This document shows positions 16,328 to 24,213 of a stretch of 64,000 bases of DNA, piece by piece. The notes below the pieces were generated by a model, which worked only from the letters and a program-made list of their open reading frames with translations, had not been told where the DNA came from and searched no databases. Position numbers and translations under genes: made by a program. Source of the DNA: Mesorhizobium qingshengii (lineage in GTDB: Bacteria > Pseudomonadota > Alphaproteobacteria > Rhizobiales > Rhizobiaceae); contig NZ_JAPFQA010000007.1 of assembly GCF_027563465.1 (NCBI RefSeq), positions 186,001 through 250,000 of the forward strand, in the 5' to 3' direction. The first letter of the stretch is position 1. Each line of letters opens with the position of its first letter.

Positions 16328-19003
16328 ATGTCCGGCTTTTCCGAAGACATGCCCTTTTTCGACGAACCCAATGCGCGGCCCACGGCACCGTCGGGCATTG
16401 CCGCGCGCGCCATGGCTGCCCGCAGCGGCCACATCAACGCGCCCGACTATCTTAAGGGTCTGAACCCCGAGCAGCGGCTGGCGGTGGAAACCACCGAAGG
16501 CCCGGTTCTGGTGCTGGCAGGCGCCGGCACCGGCAAGACCCGTGTCTTGACCACCCGCATCGCCCACATCCTCGCCACCGGCAAGGCCTTCCCCTCGCAG
16601 ATCCTCGCCGTGACCTTCACCAACAAGGCCGCGCGCGAAATGAAGACCCGCATCGGTCATCTGGTCGGCGAAGCGGTCGAGGGCATGCCGTGGCTCGGCA
16701 CCTTCCACTCGATCGGTGTCAAGCTGCTGCGCCGCCACGCCGAACTGGCGGGTTTGCGCTCCGATTTCACCATCCTCGACACCGACGACGTCGTGCGGCT
16801 GATCAAGCAGCTGATCCAGGCCGAGGGGCTCGACGACAAGCGCTGGCCGGCCAAGCAGTTCGCCCAGATGATCGACGGCTGGAAGAACAAGGGGCAAGGG
16901 CCGGCCGACATCGCCGAGGGCGACGCCCGCGCCTTCGCCAACGGCAAGGGCCGTGAACTCTACAAGGCCTATCAGGCGCGGCTGCAGACGCTGAACGCCT
17001 GCGACTTCGGCGATCTGCTCTGCCACCCGATCCGCATTTTCCGCGCCAATCCGGATGTGCTGAAAGAGTATCACAAGCGCTTCAAATACATCCTCGTCGA
17101 CGAGTATCAGGACACCAACACCGCCCAGTACATGTGGCTGCGCCTGCTGGCCCAGCGGCCCGATGCCGGACGCGCCTCGACATCGACAGATCTGCGACCG
17201 GCCGAAGGCCGCAAGCCCGACCGGGCGTCGGCCGGCCAGGCTGCCCCCACGGAGGCCAGCGAGCGAAACTCGCGTACGGCCGTGATCGATAACAAGGTCA
17301 ATATCTGCTGCGTCGGCGACGACGATCAATCGATCTATGGCTGGCGCGGCGCGGAGATCGACAACATCCTGCGCTTCGACAAGGATTTTCCCGGCGCCAC
17401 CATCATCCGCCTGGAGCGCAATTACCGCTCGACCGCGCACATACTAGGCGCCGCCTCCCATCTCATCGCCCACAATGAGGGCCGCTTCGGCAAGACGCTG
17501 TTCACCGACCGCGACGAGCCGGAGGACGGCAAGGTGCATGTCCACGCCGCCTGGGATTCCGAGGAGGAAGCCCGCGCCGTCGGCGAGACCATCGAGGCCT
17601 ACCAGCGCCAGAAGCACAATCTCAACGACATGGCCATCCTGGTGCGCGCGTCCTTCCAGATGCGCGAGTTCGAGGACCGCTTCGTCACGCTCGGCCTCAA
17701 CTACCGCGTCATTGGCGGACCGCGCTTCTATGAGCGCCTCGAAATCCGCGACGCGCTGGCCTTCTTCCGCGTCGTCGCGCAAGGCGCCGACGACCTTGCC
17801 TTCGAGCGTATCGTCAACGTGCCCAAGCGCGGGCTGGGCGAAGCCACCATCCGCCAGATCCATGATACGGCCCGCGCGCTCCGCGTGCCGATGCTGGAAG
17901 CCGCCGCCAAGCTGGCCGAAAGCGATGAATTGAAGCCGAAGCCGCGCGCAGCATTGCGCGAGGTATCGGCCAATTTCGAACGCTGGCAGAAGGCGCTGGA
18001 GACCACGCCGCACACCGAGCTGGCCGAGACCATCCTCGAAGAGAGCGGCTATACCGACATGTGGAAGAACGACCGCTCGGTCGAAGCTCCAGGCCGGCTG
18101 GAGAACCTCAAGGAACTGATCCGCTCCATGGAGGAATACGAATCGCTGCGCTCCTTCCTCGAGCATGTCGCGCTGGTGATGGACGCCGAGCAGAACGCCG
18201 AGCTCGACGCCGTCAACATCATGACGCTGCATTCGGCCAAGGGCCTCGAATTCGAGACCGTCTTCCTGCCCGGCTGGGAAGAAGGCCTGTTCCCGCATCA
18301 GCGCGCGCTCGATGAAGGTGGCCGTTCCGGGCTGGAGGAAGAGCGCAGGCTTGCCTATGTCGGCCTGACCCGCGCCAAGAAGAACCTGCATCTGTGGTTC
18401 GTCTCCAACCGCCGCATCCACGGCCTCTGGCAGTCGACCATACCGTCGCGCTTCCTCGACGAACTGCCGGAAGCCCATGTCGAGGTCGCCGAAAGCGGCA
18501 ACTCCTACGGCGGCTACGGCAATTCCTATGGCGGCGGCTCATTCGCCCCGGGCCGTGGCGGCCAGGGTGCAGGCAGGCAGAACCCTTACGGCGCCTCGCG
18601 CTTCGACAGCGTCGGCGGCAACAATGGCGGCGCGGAAAAGTCCGGCGCCTTCTCCAACACCTACGCGACGCCGGGCTGGCAGCGCGCGCAGGCCAACCGC
18701 ACCGAGGCGACCGACCGCAACTGGGGCTCGCGCTCCGGCCATCAGGTCGAACGCATCGGCTATGGCGAGACCGATTCCGGCTACGGCGCCGGCCGAACCT
18801 CGGTCAAGGGCCGCACCATCGACGGCGAACTGGTCGCCAAATCCGTCGCTGACAAGCCATCGGCCTTCAGCGTCGGCGACCGCGTCTTCCACCAGAAATT
18901 CGGCAACGGCAACATTTCCGCCATCGAAGGCAACAAGCTGACCATCGACTTCGACAAGGCCGGCCAGAAGCGCGTGCTGGACGGGTTCGTGGCGGCGGTG
19001 TGA
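16328..19003 (+). CDS. uvrD: UvrD/PcrA-family superfamily 1 DNA helicase
   Basis: The 891-residue protein carries the full SF1A motif set: Walker A AGAGTGKTRVLTTR (about residues 62-75), motif Ia AVTFTNKAAREMKTR, Walker B VDEYQDTN (about 257-264), motif III CVGDDDQSIYGWRGA (about 328-342), IRLERNYRST, MTLHSAKGLEFETVFLPG and EERRLAYVGLTRAKK. A C-terminal Tudor-like segment (FHQKFGNGNISAIEGNKLTI) is as in PcrA/UvrD. It should unwind DNA in nucleotide-excision and mismatch repair. Two oddities: about 45 residues are inserted between motifs II and III, and a Gly/Asn/Tyr-rich linker (YGGYGNSYGGGSF) precedes the C-terminal domain. GGGGGAAG precedes the ATG. Confidence 0.93.
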   Translation: MSGFSEDMPFFDEPNARPTAPSGIAARAMAARSGHINAPDYLKGLNPEQRLAVETTEGPVLVLAGAGTGKTRVLTTRIAHILATGKAFPSQILAVTFTNKAAREMKTRIGHLVGEAVEGMPWLGTFHSIGVKLLRRHAELAGLRSDFTILDTDDVVRLIKQLIQAEGLDDKRWPAKQFAQMIDGWKNKGQGPADIAEGDARAFANGKGRELYKAYQARLQTLNACDFGDLLCHPIRIFRANPDVLKEYHKRFKYILVDEYQDTNTAQYMWLRLLAQRPDAGRASTSTDLRPAEGRKPDRASAGQAAPTEASERNSRTAVIDNKVNICCVGDDDQSIYGWRGAEIDNILRFDKDFPGATIIRLERNYRSTAHILGAASHLIAHNEGRFGKTLFTDRDEPEDGKVHVHAAWDSEEEARAVGETIEAYQRQKHNLNDMAILVRASFQMREFEDRFVTLGLNYRVIGGPRFYERLEIRDALAFFRVVAQGADDLAFERIVNVPKRGLGEATIRQIHDTARALRVPMLEAAAKLAESDELKPKPRAALREVSANFERWQKALETTPHTELAETILEESGYTDMWKNDRSVEAPGRLENLKELIRSMEEYESLRSFLEHVALVMDAEQNAELDAVNIMTLHSAKGLEFETVFLPGWEEGLFPHQRALDEGGRSGLEEERRLAYVGLTRAKKNLHLWFVSNRRIHGLWQSTIPSRFLDELPEAHVEVAESGNSYGGYGNSYGGGSFAPGRGGQGAGRQNPYGASRFDSVGGNNGGAEKSGAFSNTYATPGWQRAQANRTEATDRNWGSRSGHQVERIGYGETDSGYGAGRTSVKGRTIDGELVAKSVADKPSAFSVGDRVFHQKFGNGNISAIEGNKLTIDFDKAGQKRVLDGFVAAV
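17160..17295. repeat. In-frame palindrome-rich insertion inside the helicase gene
   Basis: About 135 bases interrupt the usual spacing between helicase motifs II and III and encode Pro/Arg/Ala/Ser-rich sequence. The DNA contains several short hairpins in a row: GGCCGAAGGCC, GCCCGACCGGGC and GCGAGCGAAACTCGC. The flanking helicase sequence resumes in frame at NKVNICCVGDDDQS. It looks like a small palindromic element that entered and was kept in frame. Confidence 0.5.
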
Positions 19004-20067
19004 AACGGGCGGTGCTCCATGATGCCTCCCCGCCCCCGGATATCGAAGCCCAGCGAACAACGGCTCTGGATTGTTCCGGCCTGTCGCTTGGCGAATTGGG
19101 AAAGTCCCGCGGACTGGAGATCGGCTGCGCGTTTTCCGGACATGCCGATCCGCGGTATCGCCGGCTGCTTGCGCATCACTGCCGGCTGACCGTGCCGGAA
19201 TGGCAGTTGAAGCCGCGATTTCTGCGCCCTCGCCGTGCCGCGCCATACAATTTCGGTCCCGCGGATGCGATCGCCAGCTTCGCGGCGTCCAACGCCATGG
19301 CGTTCCACGGCCATACGCTGTTCTGGCACGAAGAGCCGATCCGCTGGGCGCAAGGTGAAAACTTCGAGCGGGTGAAGCGCAGCTATGGCGGCTTCATCGG
19401 CGATGTCATGCAACACTACCCGCAGGCGGTCTCGTGGGATGTCTTCAACGAGGTCGTCGGGGAGCAGGCACCGTTGCGCGACGAATTTTTCGTCCAGACC
19501 TTCGGGCTGCGGTTCATCGATTACTGCCTGCGCCTCGCCGGGGACTGTGCCCCGGCCGCGCGCCTCGCCCTCAACGATTACAATCTGGAATGCGCCACCG
19601 ACTGGTCCCGGACCAAGCGGGACAACATGTTGCGGCTGATCGAGCAGATCAAGGCCATGGGCGGCCCGCTGCATGCGATCGGCATCCAGGGCCACCTGTC
19701 GTCAATCCACAAGGCGTCGGCCGAATCCACCGTGCGCTTCATCGACCGGTTGGCGGATCTCGGTCTCGACGTCTTCATTTCGGAACTCGACGTCAACGAC
19801 TCCACCATGCCCGCCGATATTGCGGTTCGCGACATTGAAGTCGCGGCCTACTACGAAGAGTTCCTGACAGCGGTATTGAGCCGACCGGCCGTCAAGCGCC
19901 TGGTATTCTGGGGCATCTCGGATTTCGACAATTGGGTGGTTCGGCGCCAGACGCGGGAAAGGCGTCGATCCGGCAAGGCACGCCCAGCCCTCTTCGACGA
20001 ACGGCTTCAGCCGAAGCCGGCTTTTGACGCGGTGGTGCGCGCATTGCTGAGCGCACCACCACGCTGA
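19000..20067 (+). CDS. Glycoside hydrolase family 10 protein (endo-beta-1,4-xylanase-like)
   Basis: The 355-residue protein has the GH10 signatures: HGHTLFWHEEPIRWA, DVFNEVVGE with the acid/base Glu near residue 151, IGIQGHL, and ISELDVND with the nucleophile Glu near 262. The late aromatic segment FWGISDFDNWV is the GH10 Trp region. The GTG start overlaps the helicase TGA (GTGTGA); no in-frame ATG occurs before the catalytic domain. There is no signal peptide, which is odd for an extracellular glycanase. It sits beside a polysaccharide locus and may trim or release that polymer; this role is inferred from location. Confidence 0.88.
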   Translation: MKRAVLHDASPPPDIEAQRTTALDCSGLSLGELGKSRGLEIGCAFSGHADPRYRRLLAHHCRLTVPEWQLKPRFLRPRRAAPYNFGPADAIASFAASNAMAFHGHTLFWHEEPIRWAQGENFERVKRSYGGFIGDVMQHYPQAVSWDVFNEVVGEQAPLRDEFFVQTFGLRFIDYCLRLAGDCAPAARLALNDYNLECATDWSRTKRDNMLRLIEQIKAMGGPLHAIGIQGHLSSIHKASAESTVRFIDRLADLGLDVFISELDVNDSTMPADIAVRDIEVAAYYEEFLTAVLSRPAVKRLVFWGISDFDNWVVRRQTRERRRSGKARPALFDERLQPKPAFDAVVRALLSAPPR

Positions 20068-20088
20068 GAGGGCTTAACCGCCGCAGAA

Positions 20089-21438
20089 CTAGGCCTTGAC
20101 CACCCGATCGCAGACAATGCCGTTGCGCTGCATGGCGTTGCGCGTGTCGATGATCAGCCGCGAATGATTGGCCAACAAGCCGTAATCGATCCCGTCATGA
20201 TCGGTGACGATGACCACGGCGTCATAGGCGCCGATGGAATCACGGCTGAGCCGGATGCAGTTCTTGCCGGCAAGTGTCGGGTGTTTGCGCGTCTTTGGGA
20301 TGCGCGCAACGTGAGGGTCGTGATAGGCGATGTCGGCAGCGCGCGTTTCCAGCAATTCGATCAGCTTCAGCGCCGGGCTTTCGCGAACGTCCGAAACGTT
20401 CTTCTTGTAGGCGACGCCGACGATGAGGATGGACGCCTGGCTGAGCGGCAGGCCGAGATGCGTGTCGAGTGCTTCCGTCAGCTTCGACATCACGTAATGT
20501 GGCATGGAGACATTGATCTCGCCGGCGAGCTCGATGAATTTCGTCGACACTTCGAATTCACGCGACTTCCAGGTCAGATAGAACGGGTCGATCGGGATGC
20601 AGTGGCCACCAAGCCCGGGTCCGGGGTAGAAAGGCATGTAGCCGAACGGCTTGGTCTTTGCCGCCTCGATCACTTCCCAGATGTCGATGCCCATGGCGCC
20701 GTAGATCACCTTGAGCTCATTGACCAGGGCGATATTGACCGCCCGGAAAATGTTCTCGGTGAGCTTCACCACTTCGGCGACCTTGATGCTTGAAACAGGC
20801 ACGACCTTGTCGACGATCGAGCCATAGAACTGCGCGACCAGCGCGGCCGCGACCGGGCCATCGCCGGCGACGACCTTGGGAATGGTCGTGGTTTCGTATC
20901 CGGCGCTGCCCGGATCTTCGCGTTCGGGAGAATAGCCGAGAAAGAAGTCACGCCCCGATCGATAGCCCCCCGCTTCGAGGATCGGCTTCATCACCTCATC
21001 CGTGGTTCCGGGATAGGTGGTGGATTCAAGAACGATCAGCTGGTCCTTTCTCAAATACGCGGCGATGGCGCGCGTGGTGTTCTCGACAAAGGACAGGTCG
21101 GGCTCGCGCTGCTTGGTCAGCGGCGTCGGCACGCATATCGAAACGACATCGCATTCAGCGAAAGCCGCAAAGTCGGATGTCGGCCTGAACGATCCGTCCG
21201 ACATGACGGACTGCAGCGTCTCGTCCGTGACCGCGCCGATATAGGAGCGGCCGGTCTTCAGCTTTTCGACCTTGCTGTTGTCGACGTCGAAGCCGATCAC
21301 CTTGAAGCCGGCGCGCGCCGTCGCCGCCGCCAACGGCAGGCCGACATAGCCGAGACCCACGACGCCGATCGTGGCTGTACGCATTTCCAGTTTTGAAAGG
21401 AGCACCGCTCCTCGCGATTGCCCGACCAGTACGGTCAT
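20089..21438 (-). CDS. Nucleotide-sugar dehydrogenase, UDP-GlcNAc dehydrogenase (WbpA/TviB) type
   Basis: The 449-residue protein starts near MRTATIGVVGLGYVGLPLA (NAD Rossmann) and has the diagnostic stretches ENTTRAIAAYLRKDQLIVLE, STTYPGTTDEV, LGYSPEREDPG and the catalytic Cys in GPGLGGHCIPIDPFYL, then VAYKKNVSDVRESPA. These fit the branch that oxidises UDP-GlcNAc to its uronic acid rather than classical UDP-glucose dehydrogenase. The ATG at 21438 has AGGAGG seven bases upstream; a longer frame to 21549 is not supported. It faces away from the SDR-GT2-deacetylase operon across a 446-base AT-rich gap, so it probably supplies its precursor. Confidence 0.9.
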   Translation of the reverse strand: MTVLVGQSRGAVLLSKLEMRTATIGVVGLGYVGLPLAAATARAGFKVIGFDVDNSKVEKLKTGRSYIGAVTDETLQSVMSDGSFRPTSDFAAFAECDVVSICVPTPLTKQREPDLSFVENTTRAIAAYLRKDQLIVLESTTYPGTTDEVMKPILEAGGYRSGRDFFLGYSPEREDPGSAGYETTTIPKVVAGDGPVAAALVAQFYGSIVDKVVPVSSIKVAEVVKLTENIFRAVNIALVNELKVIYGAMGIDIWEVIEAAKTKPFGYMPFYPGPGLGGHCIPIDPFYLTWKSREFEVSTKFIELAGEINVSMPHYVMSKLTEALDTHLGLPLSQASILIVGVAYKKNVSDVRESPALKLIELLETRAADIAYHDPHVARIPKTRKHPTLAGKNCIRLSRDSIGAYDAVVIVTDHDGIDYGLLANHSRLIIDTRNAMQRNGIVCDRVVKA

Positions 21439-21884
21439 GTCACGCCTCCTGCTCATACAGCGACGTGTTTCGACGCTGTATCCTGAATTTTGCGAGCCGT
21501 TATGCTGGGGAAGCTGGACAAGCTGCCTGGCGTCGCGGTTCGCGCCCACAGGGCAAAGCGCAACCTTTGTGCCAGTTTGAATTCCGGGACGGATCCCGCC
21601 TTGGGAACGGCGCAGGAGGTGGGGAAACGAGCTTTTCGGCTGCTACGGAAGCATCGGCTTGTCAAGCTTCACCGGTGTTCCATTTTCGGACACTCTTGTT
21701 GCAAGATAGCGCATGCAATGCCGGCTACTCAAAAAAACATAATGATTACAGAGGCGTAATTAACCAAAGCCGTTGACCATATCGTTAACGATTAGTTGCA
21801 TTGCCTGTGGAAATGTTCATTCCATGTGAAAAGCGCACAACGACCAGGTGCGATTTCCCCTGCACTCAATGCTGGATTGCTCAT
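21439..21884. promoter_or_regulatory. AT-rich divergent control region of the polysaccharide locus
   Basis: No convincing gene is found in this 446-base gap. The right half is clearly AT-richer than its surroundings and holds a perfect 12-base palindrome, ATCGTTAACGAT, at 21781-21792. TTGACC at 21773-21778 is followed 17 bases later by TTGCAT, a possible sigma-70 promoter for the SDR gene that overlaps the palindrome. In rhizobia, AT-rich exopolysaccharide promoters are often bound by MucR/Ros-type regulators; no direct evidence for that is visible here. Confidence 0.45.
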
Positions 21885-22943
21885 ATGAACAAAACCAAAG
21901 AGCTCAAGTGCCTGATCGCTGGCGGAGCCGGATTTGTGGGAACCAACCTTGCCCGCCGCCTTCTCGAACAGGGCGCCTCCGTCGACTGTGCCGACAACTT
22001 TTCGACAGGTCGAAAATCCAATGTCGCGGATCTCGCGCGGTATCCGAAATTCCGTTTCCTGAAGCTCGACATCGCCGATGCCGCTTCATGCAATCGCCTG
22101 TTGCGTCGCCGTTACAGCCACGTCTACAACCTGGCCTGTCCGACGGGCGTTCCCAACATTGCGCTGCTCGGCGAAGAAATGCTGATGGCCTCGTCCCTCG
22201 GTTCGCTGAACCTGCTAAAGGTGGCTCGCCGTTCGAAGGCCAAATATCTCTTTGCCAGCACGGCGGAGGCCTATGGCGACCCCGAGATTTTCCCGCAGCC
22301 GGAAAGCTATGTCGGAAAGGTCGATCCGGTCGGCCCGCGCAGTCCCTATGAGGAGGGAAAACGCTTCGGCGAAGCCCTGACCCGCTTCTGGGGGCGCAAG
22401 CACAATGTCGATGTTCGCATCGTGCGCATCTTCAACACCTACGGTCCCGCAATGTCGCCGGACGACCAGCGTGTCGTCCCGCAGATGCTGTCGCGGCTGA
22501 TCGCCGGCAAGCCGGTACCGATCTATGGCGATGGCAGCCAGACCCGCACCTTCCTGCATGTCGACGATCTCGTGCGTGGCCTGCTGACCGTGATGGAAAA
22601 AGGCGAAGGCGCCGAGGTCTACAACATCGGCGGCGCCACGCAGATCACCATCCGCGAGTTGTTCGAGCTGGTGAAAACAGCAACCGGTCTTCTCGGCAAG
22701 GCCGTCTTCGAAAAACATTTCATCGCCGATCATCGTGGCCGCTGGCCTGACACGACCAAGATACAGGCGCTGGGCTGGCGCCAGCAGGTGGCACTCGCGG
22801 ACGGCATCCGCCAAAGCCACCGGGATCTGCTGGCTTCCATCGAGGCCCGGCGGGTCACGAAAACCGCCCCCCAGGTGAAACGCCCTGCCCTGGTCGAACG
22901 TCGCCCCGCCGGTCCCGATCAGCAGTGGCAGACCTTGCCATGA
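21885..22943 (+). CDS. NAD-dependent epimerase/dehydratase, UDP-glucuronate decarboxylase-like
   Basis: The 352-residue extended SDR has its NAD motif at CLIAGGAGFVGTNLARRL (about residues 10-27), the NLACPTGVPN segment, FASTAEAYGDP, and the active-site GPRSPYEEGKRFGE with Tyr-x3-Lys. GPRSxYxEGKR and the RIFNTYGPAMSPDDQRVVP stretch are characteristic of UDP-xylose synthase/UDP-glucuronate decarboxylase relatives. It should act on a nucleotide-linked uronic acid; whether decarboxylation or epimerisation is not certain. The ATG at 21885 directly precedes the Rossmann fold. Its TGA overlaps the start of the glycosyltransferase (ATGA), so the two are in one operon. Confidence 0.87.
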   Translation: MNKTKELKCLIAGGAGFVGTNLARRLLEQGASVDCADNFSTGRKSNVADLARYPKFRFLKLDIADAASCNRLLRRRYSHVYNLACPTGVPNIALLGEEMLMASSLGSLNLLKVARRSKAKYLFASTAEAYGDPEIFPQPESYVGKVDPVGPRSPYEEGKRFGEALTRFWGRKHNVDVRIVRIFNTYGPAMSPDDQRVVPQMLSRLIAGKPVPIYGDGSQTRTFLHVDDLVRGLLTVMEKGEGAEVYNIGGATQITIRELFELVKTATGLLGKAVFEKHFIADHRGRWPDTTKIQALGWRQQVALADGIRQSHRDLLASIEARRVTKTAPQVKRPALVERRPAGPDQQWQTLP

Positions 22944-24211
22944 CCGACGTCGCCGCGGCCAACGTCCTGATGATGGTGCTGAGCGCGTCGCTCGGCATCA
23001 ACATCGCGTTCTGGTGCGCTGTCGGCCTCGTCAGGTTCGTCGCCGAGATCGGCTCGGCAAGGCGTTTCGAAAATCCGACTACCATCGGCGTTGCCGACGT
23101 CGCCGTCGTCATCCCGGCCCACAACGAGGAAATCGCGCTGCCGAAATGCATTGCGGCCCTGACGGCGATCATTCCGGCAAGACAGATCTTCGTCGCCAGC
23201 GACGGGTCTCGCGACGCCACCGTCGCCATCGCGCGCGCCGCCGGCTGCAGGGCGCTCGACATCCAGCCGAATGGCGGCAAGGCCAAGGCGATCGACAAGG
23301 CGATCAACCACTATCGGCTGTGCGATCGTTACCAGGCCGTGCTGATCCAGGACGCGGATTCGGAAATCGACCGGCACTATTTCGAACATGCCTTGCCGTT
23401 GTTCGATGATCCGGACGTGGCGGCAGTGGCGGGCCACGTGTTGTCGCGCTGGCGCGAGCAGCGCTGGCCGAGCATGGATATGCTCTATGCGGCGTACAGG
23501 ACGCGCCTCTACCGGATCCTGCAGACGGCGTTTCAGTACGGGCAGTCCTGGAAATGGACGAATGTCAGCTACATCGCGCCCGGCTTCGCCAGCATCTACC
23601 GCGCGAGCGCGCTGCGCCAGATCGATATCACGGCGCCCGGCCTCGTCATCGAGGATTTCAACATGACCTTCGAGGTCCAGCGCAAAGGGCTGGGTCGCGT
23701 CGCGTACTCGCCCAAGGCGCGGTGTTCGTCGGAAGATCCGTTCACCCTCAACGACTACCGCAAGCAGGTTCAGCGCTGGTATCTCGGTTTCTGGCAGACA
23801 GTGCGGCGCCACGGCATCTGGCCGAGCCGCTTCTGGCTGTCGCTTGGCGGTCTGCTTGCGGAACTGCTCGTCATCTCGCTGTTTGCGCTGGCACTGCCGG
23901 TGGCCGCTATCGTCTATCTGGTGACGGGCGTCGAAACGCCGGCCCTCTCGCTAAGCGAACTTGCCGTGCACCCCGTATCGCCGCTTGGCCTCCTGGCACT
24001 GTTTCTCGCCGTCGATTACGCGCTCACATTTGTCGTGGCGGTCATCGAATGCCGGCCGAGCATGCTCCTCTACGGCATCGCGTTCCCGGTCATTCGGCTT
24101 CTCGACGCGGCGCTCTTCCTGCGCGCGCTGTTCAAGTCATTCTCCGTGCAATCCGATGGCCGCTGGGTCAGTCCGGAACGATACACGGCGGTCGTTCCGG
24201 CAGGGAGGTAG
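22940..24211 (+). CDS. Membrane processive family-2 glycosyltransferase
   Basis: The 423-residue protein has an N-terminal membrane segment (about residues 8-34), a cytoplasmic GT-A domain with VVIPAHNEE, ASDGSRD, the DxD-type QDADSEID (about 136-143), IEDFNMTFEV and the processive-enzyme QVQRW motif (about 277-281), then about three to four C-terminal membrane segments. This matches PgaC/IcaA, hyaluronan and cellulose-type synthases, which polymerise and export a glycan in one step. The ATG overlaps the previous stop codon. The neighbouring amino-sugar dehydrogenase and deacetylase point to an amino-sugar-containing polymer. Confidence 0.88.
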   Translation: MTDVAAANVLMMVLSASLGINIAFWCAVGLVRFVAEIGSARRFENPTTIGVADVAVVIPAHNEEIALPKCIAALTAIIPARQIFVASDGSRDATVAIARAAGCRALDIQPNGGKAKAIDKAINHYRLCDRYQAVLIQDADSEIDRHYFEHALPLFDDPDVAAVAGHVLSRWREQRWPSMDMLYAAYRTRLYRILQTAFQYGQSWKWTNVSYIAPGFASIYRASALRQIDITAPGLVIEDFNMTFEVQRKGLGRVAYSPKARCSSEDPFTLNDYRKQVQRWYLGFWQTVRRHGIWPSRFWLSLGGLLAELLVISLFALALPVAAIVYLVTGVETPALSLSELAVHPVSPLGLLALFLAVDYALTFVVAVIECRPSMLLYGIAFPVIRLLDAALFLRALFKSFSVQSDGRWVSPERYTAVVPAGR

Positions 24212-24213
24212 AG

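Noticed and set aside
16262..17440. Long minus-strand open frame opposite the helicase gene
   Set aside because: It is the antisense shadow of a high-GC gene with clear SF1 helicase motifs on the plus strand; its own product shows no recognisable domain.
23554..24213. Upstream extension of the deacetylase/DUF3131 open frame
   Set aside because: It lies inside the glycosyltransferase gene in another frame; the ATG at 24214 has a good ribosome site and a signal peptide.
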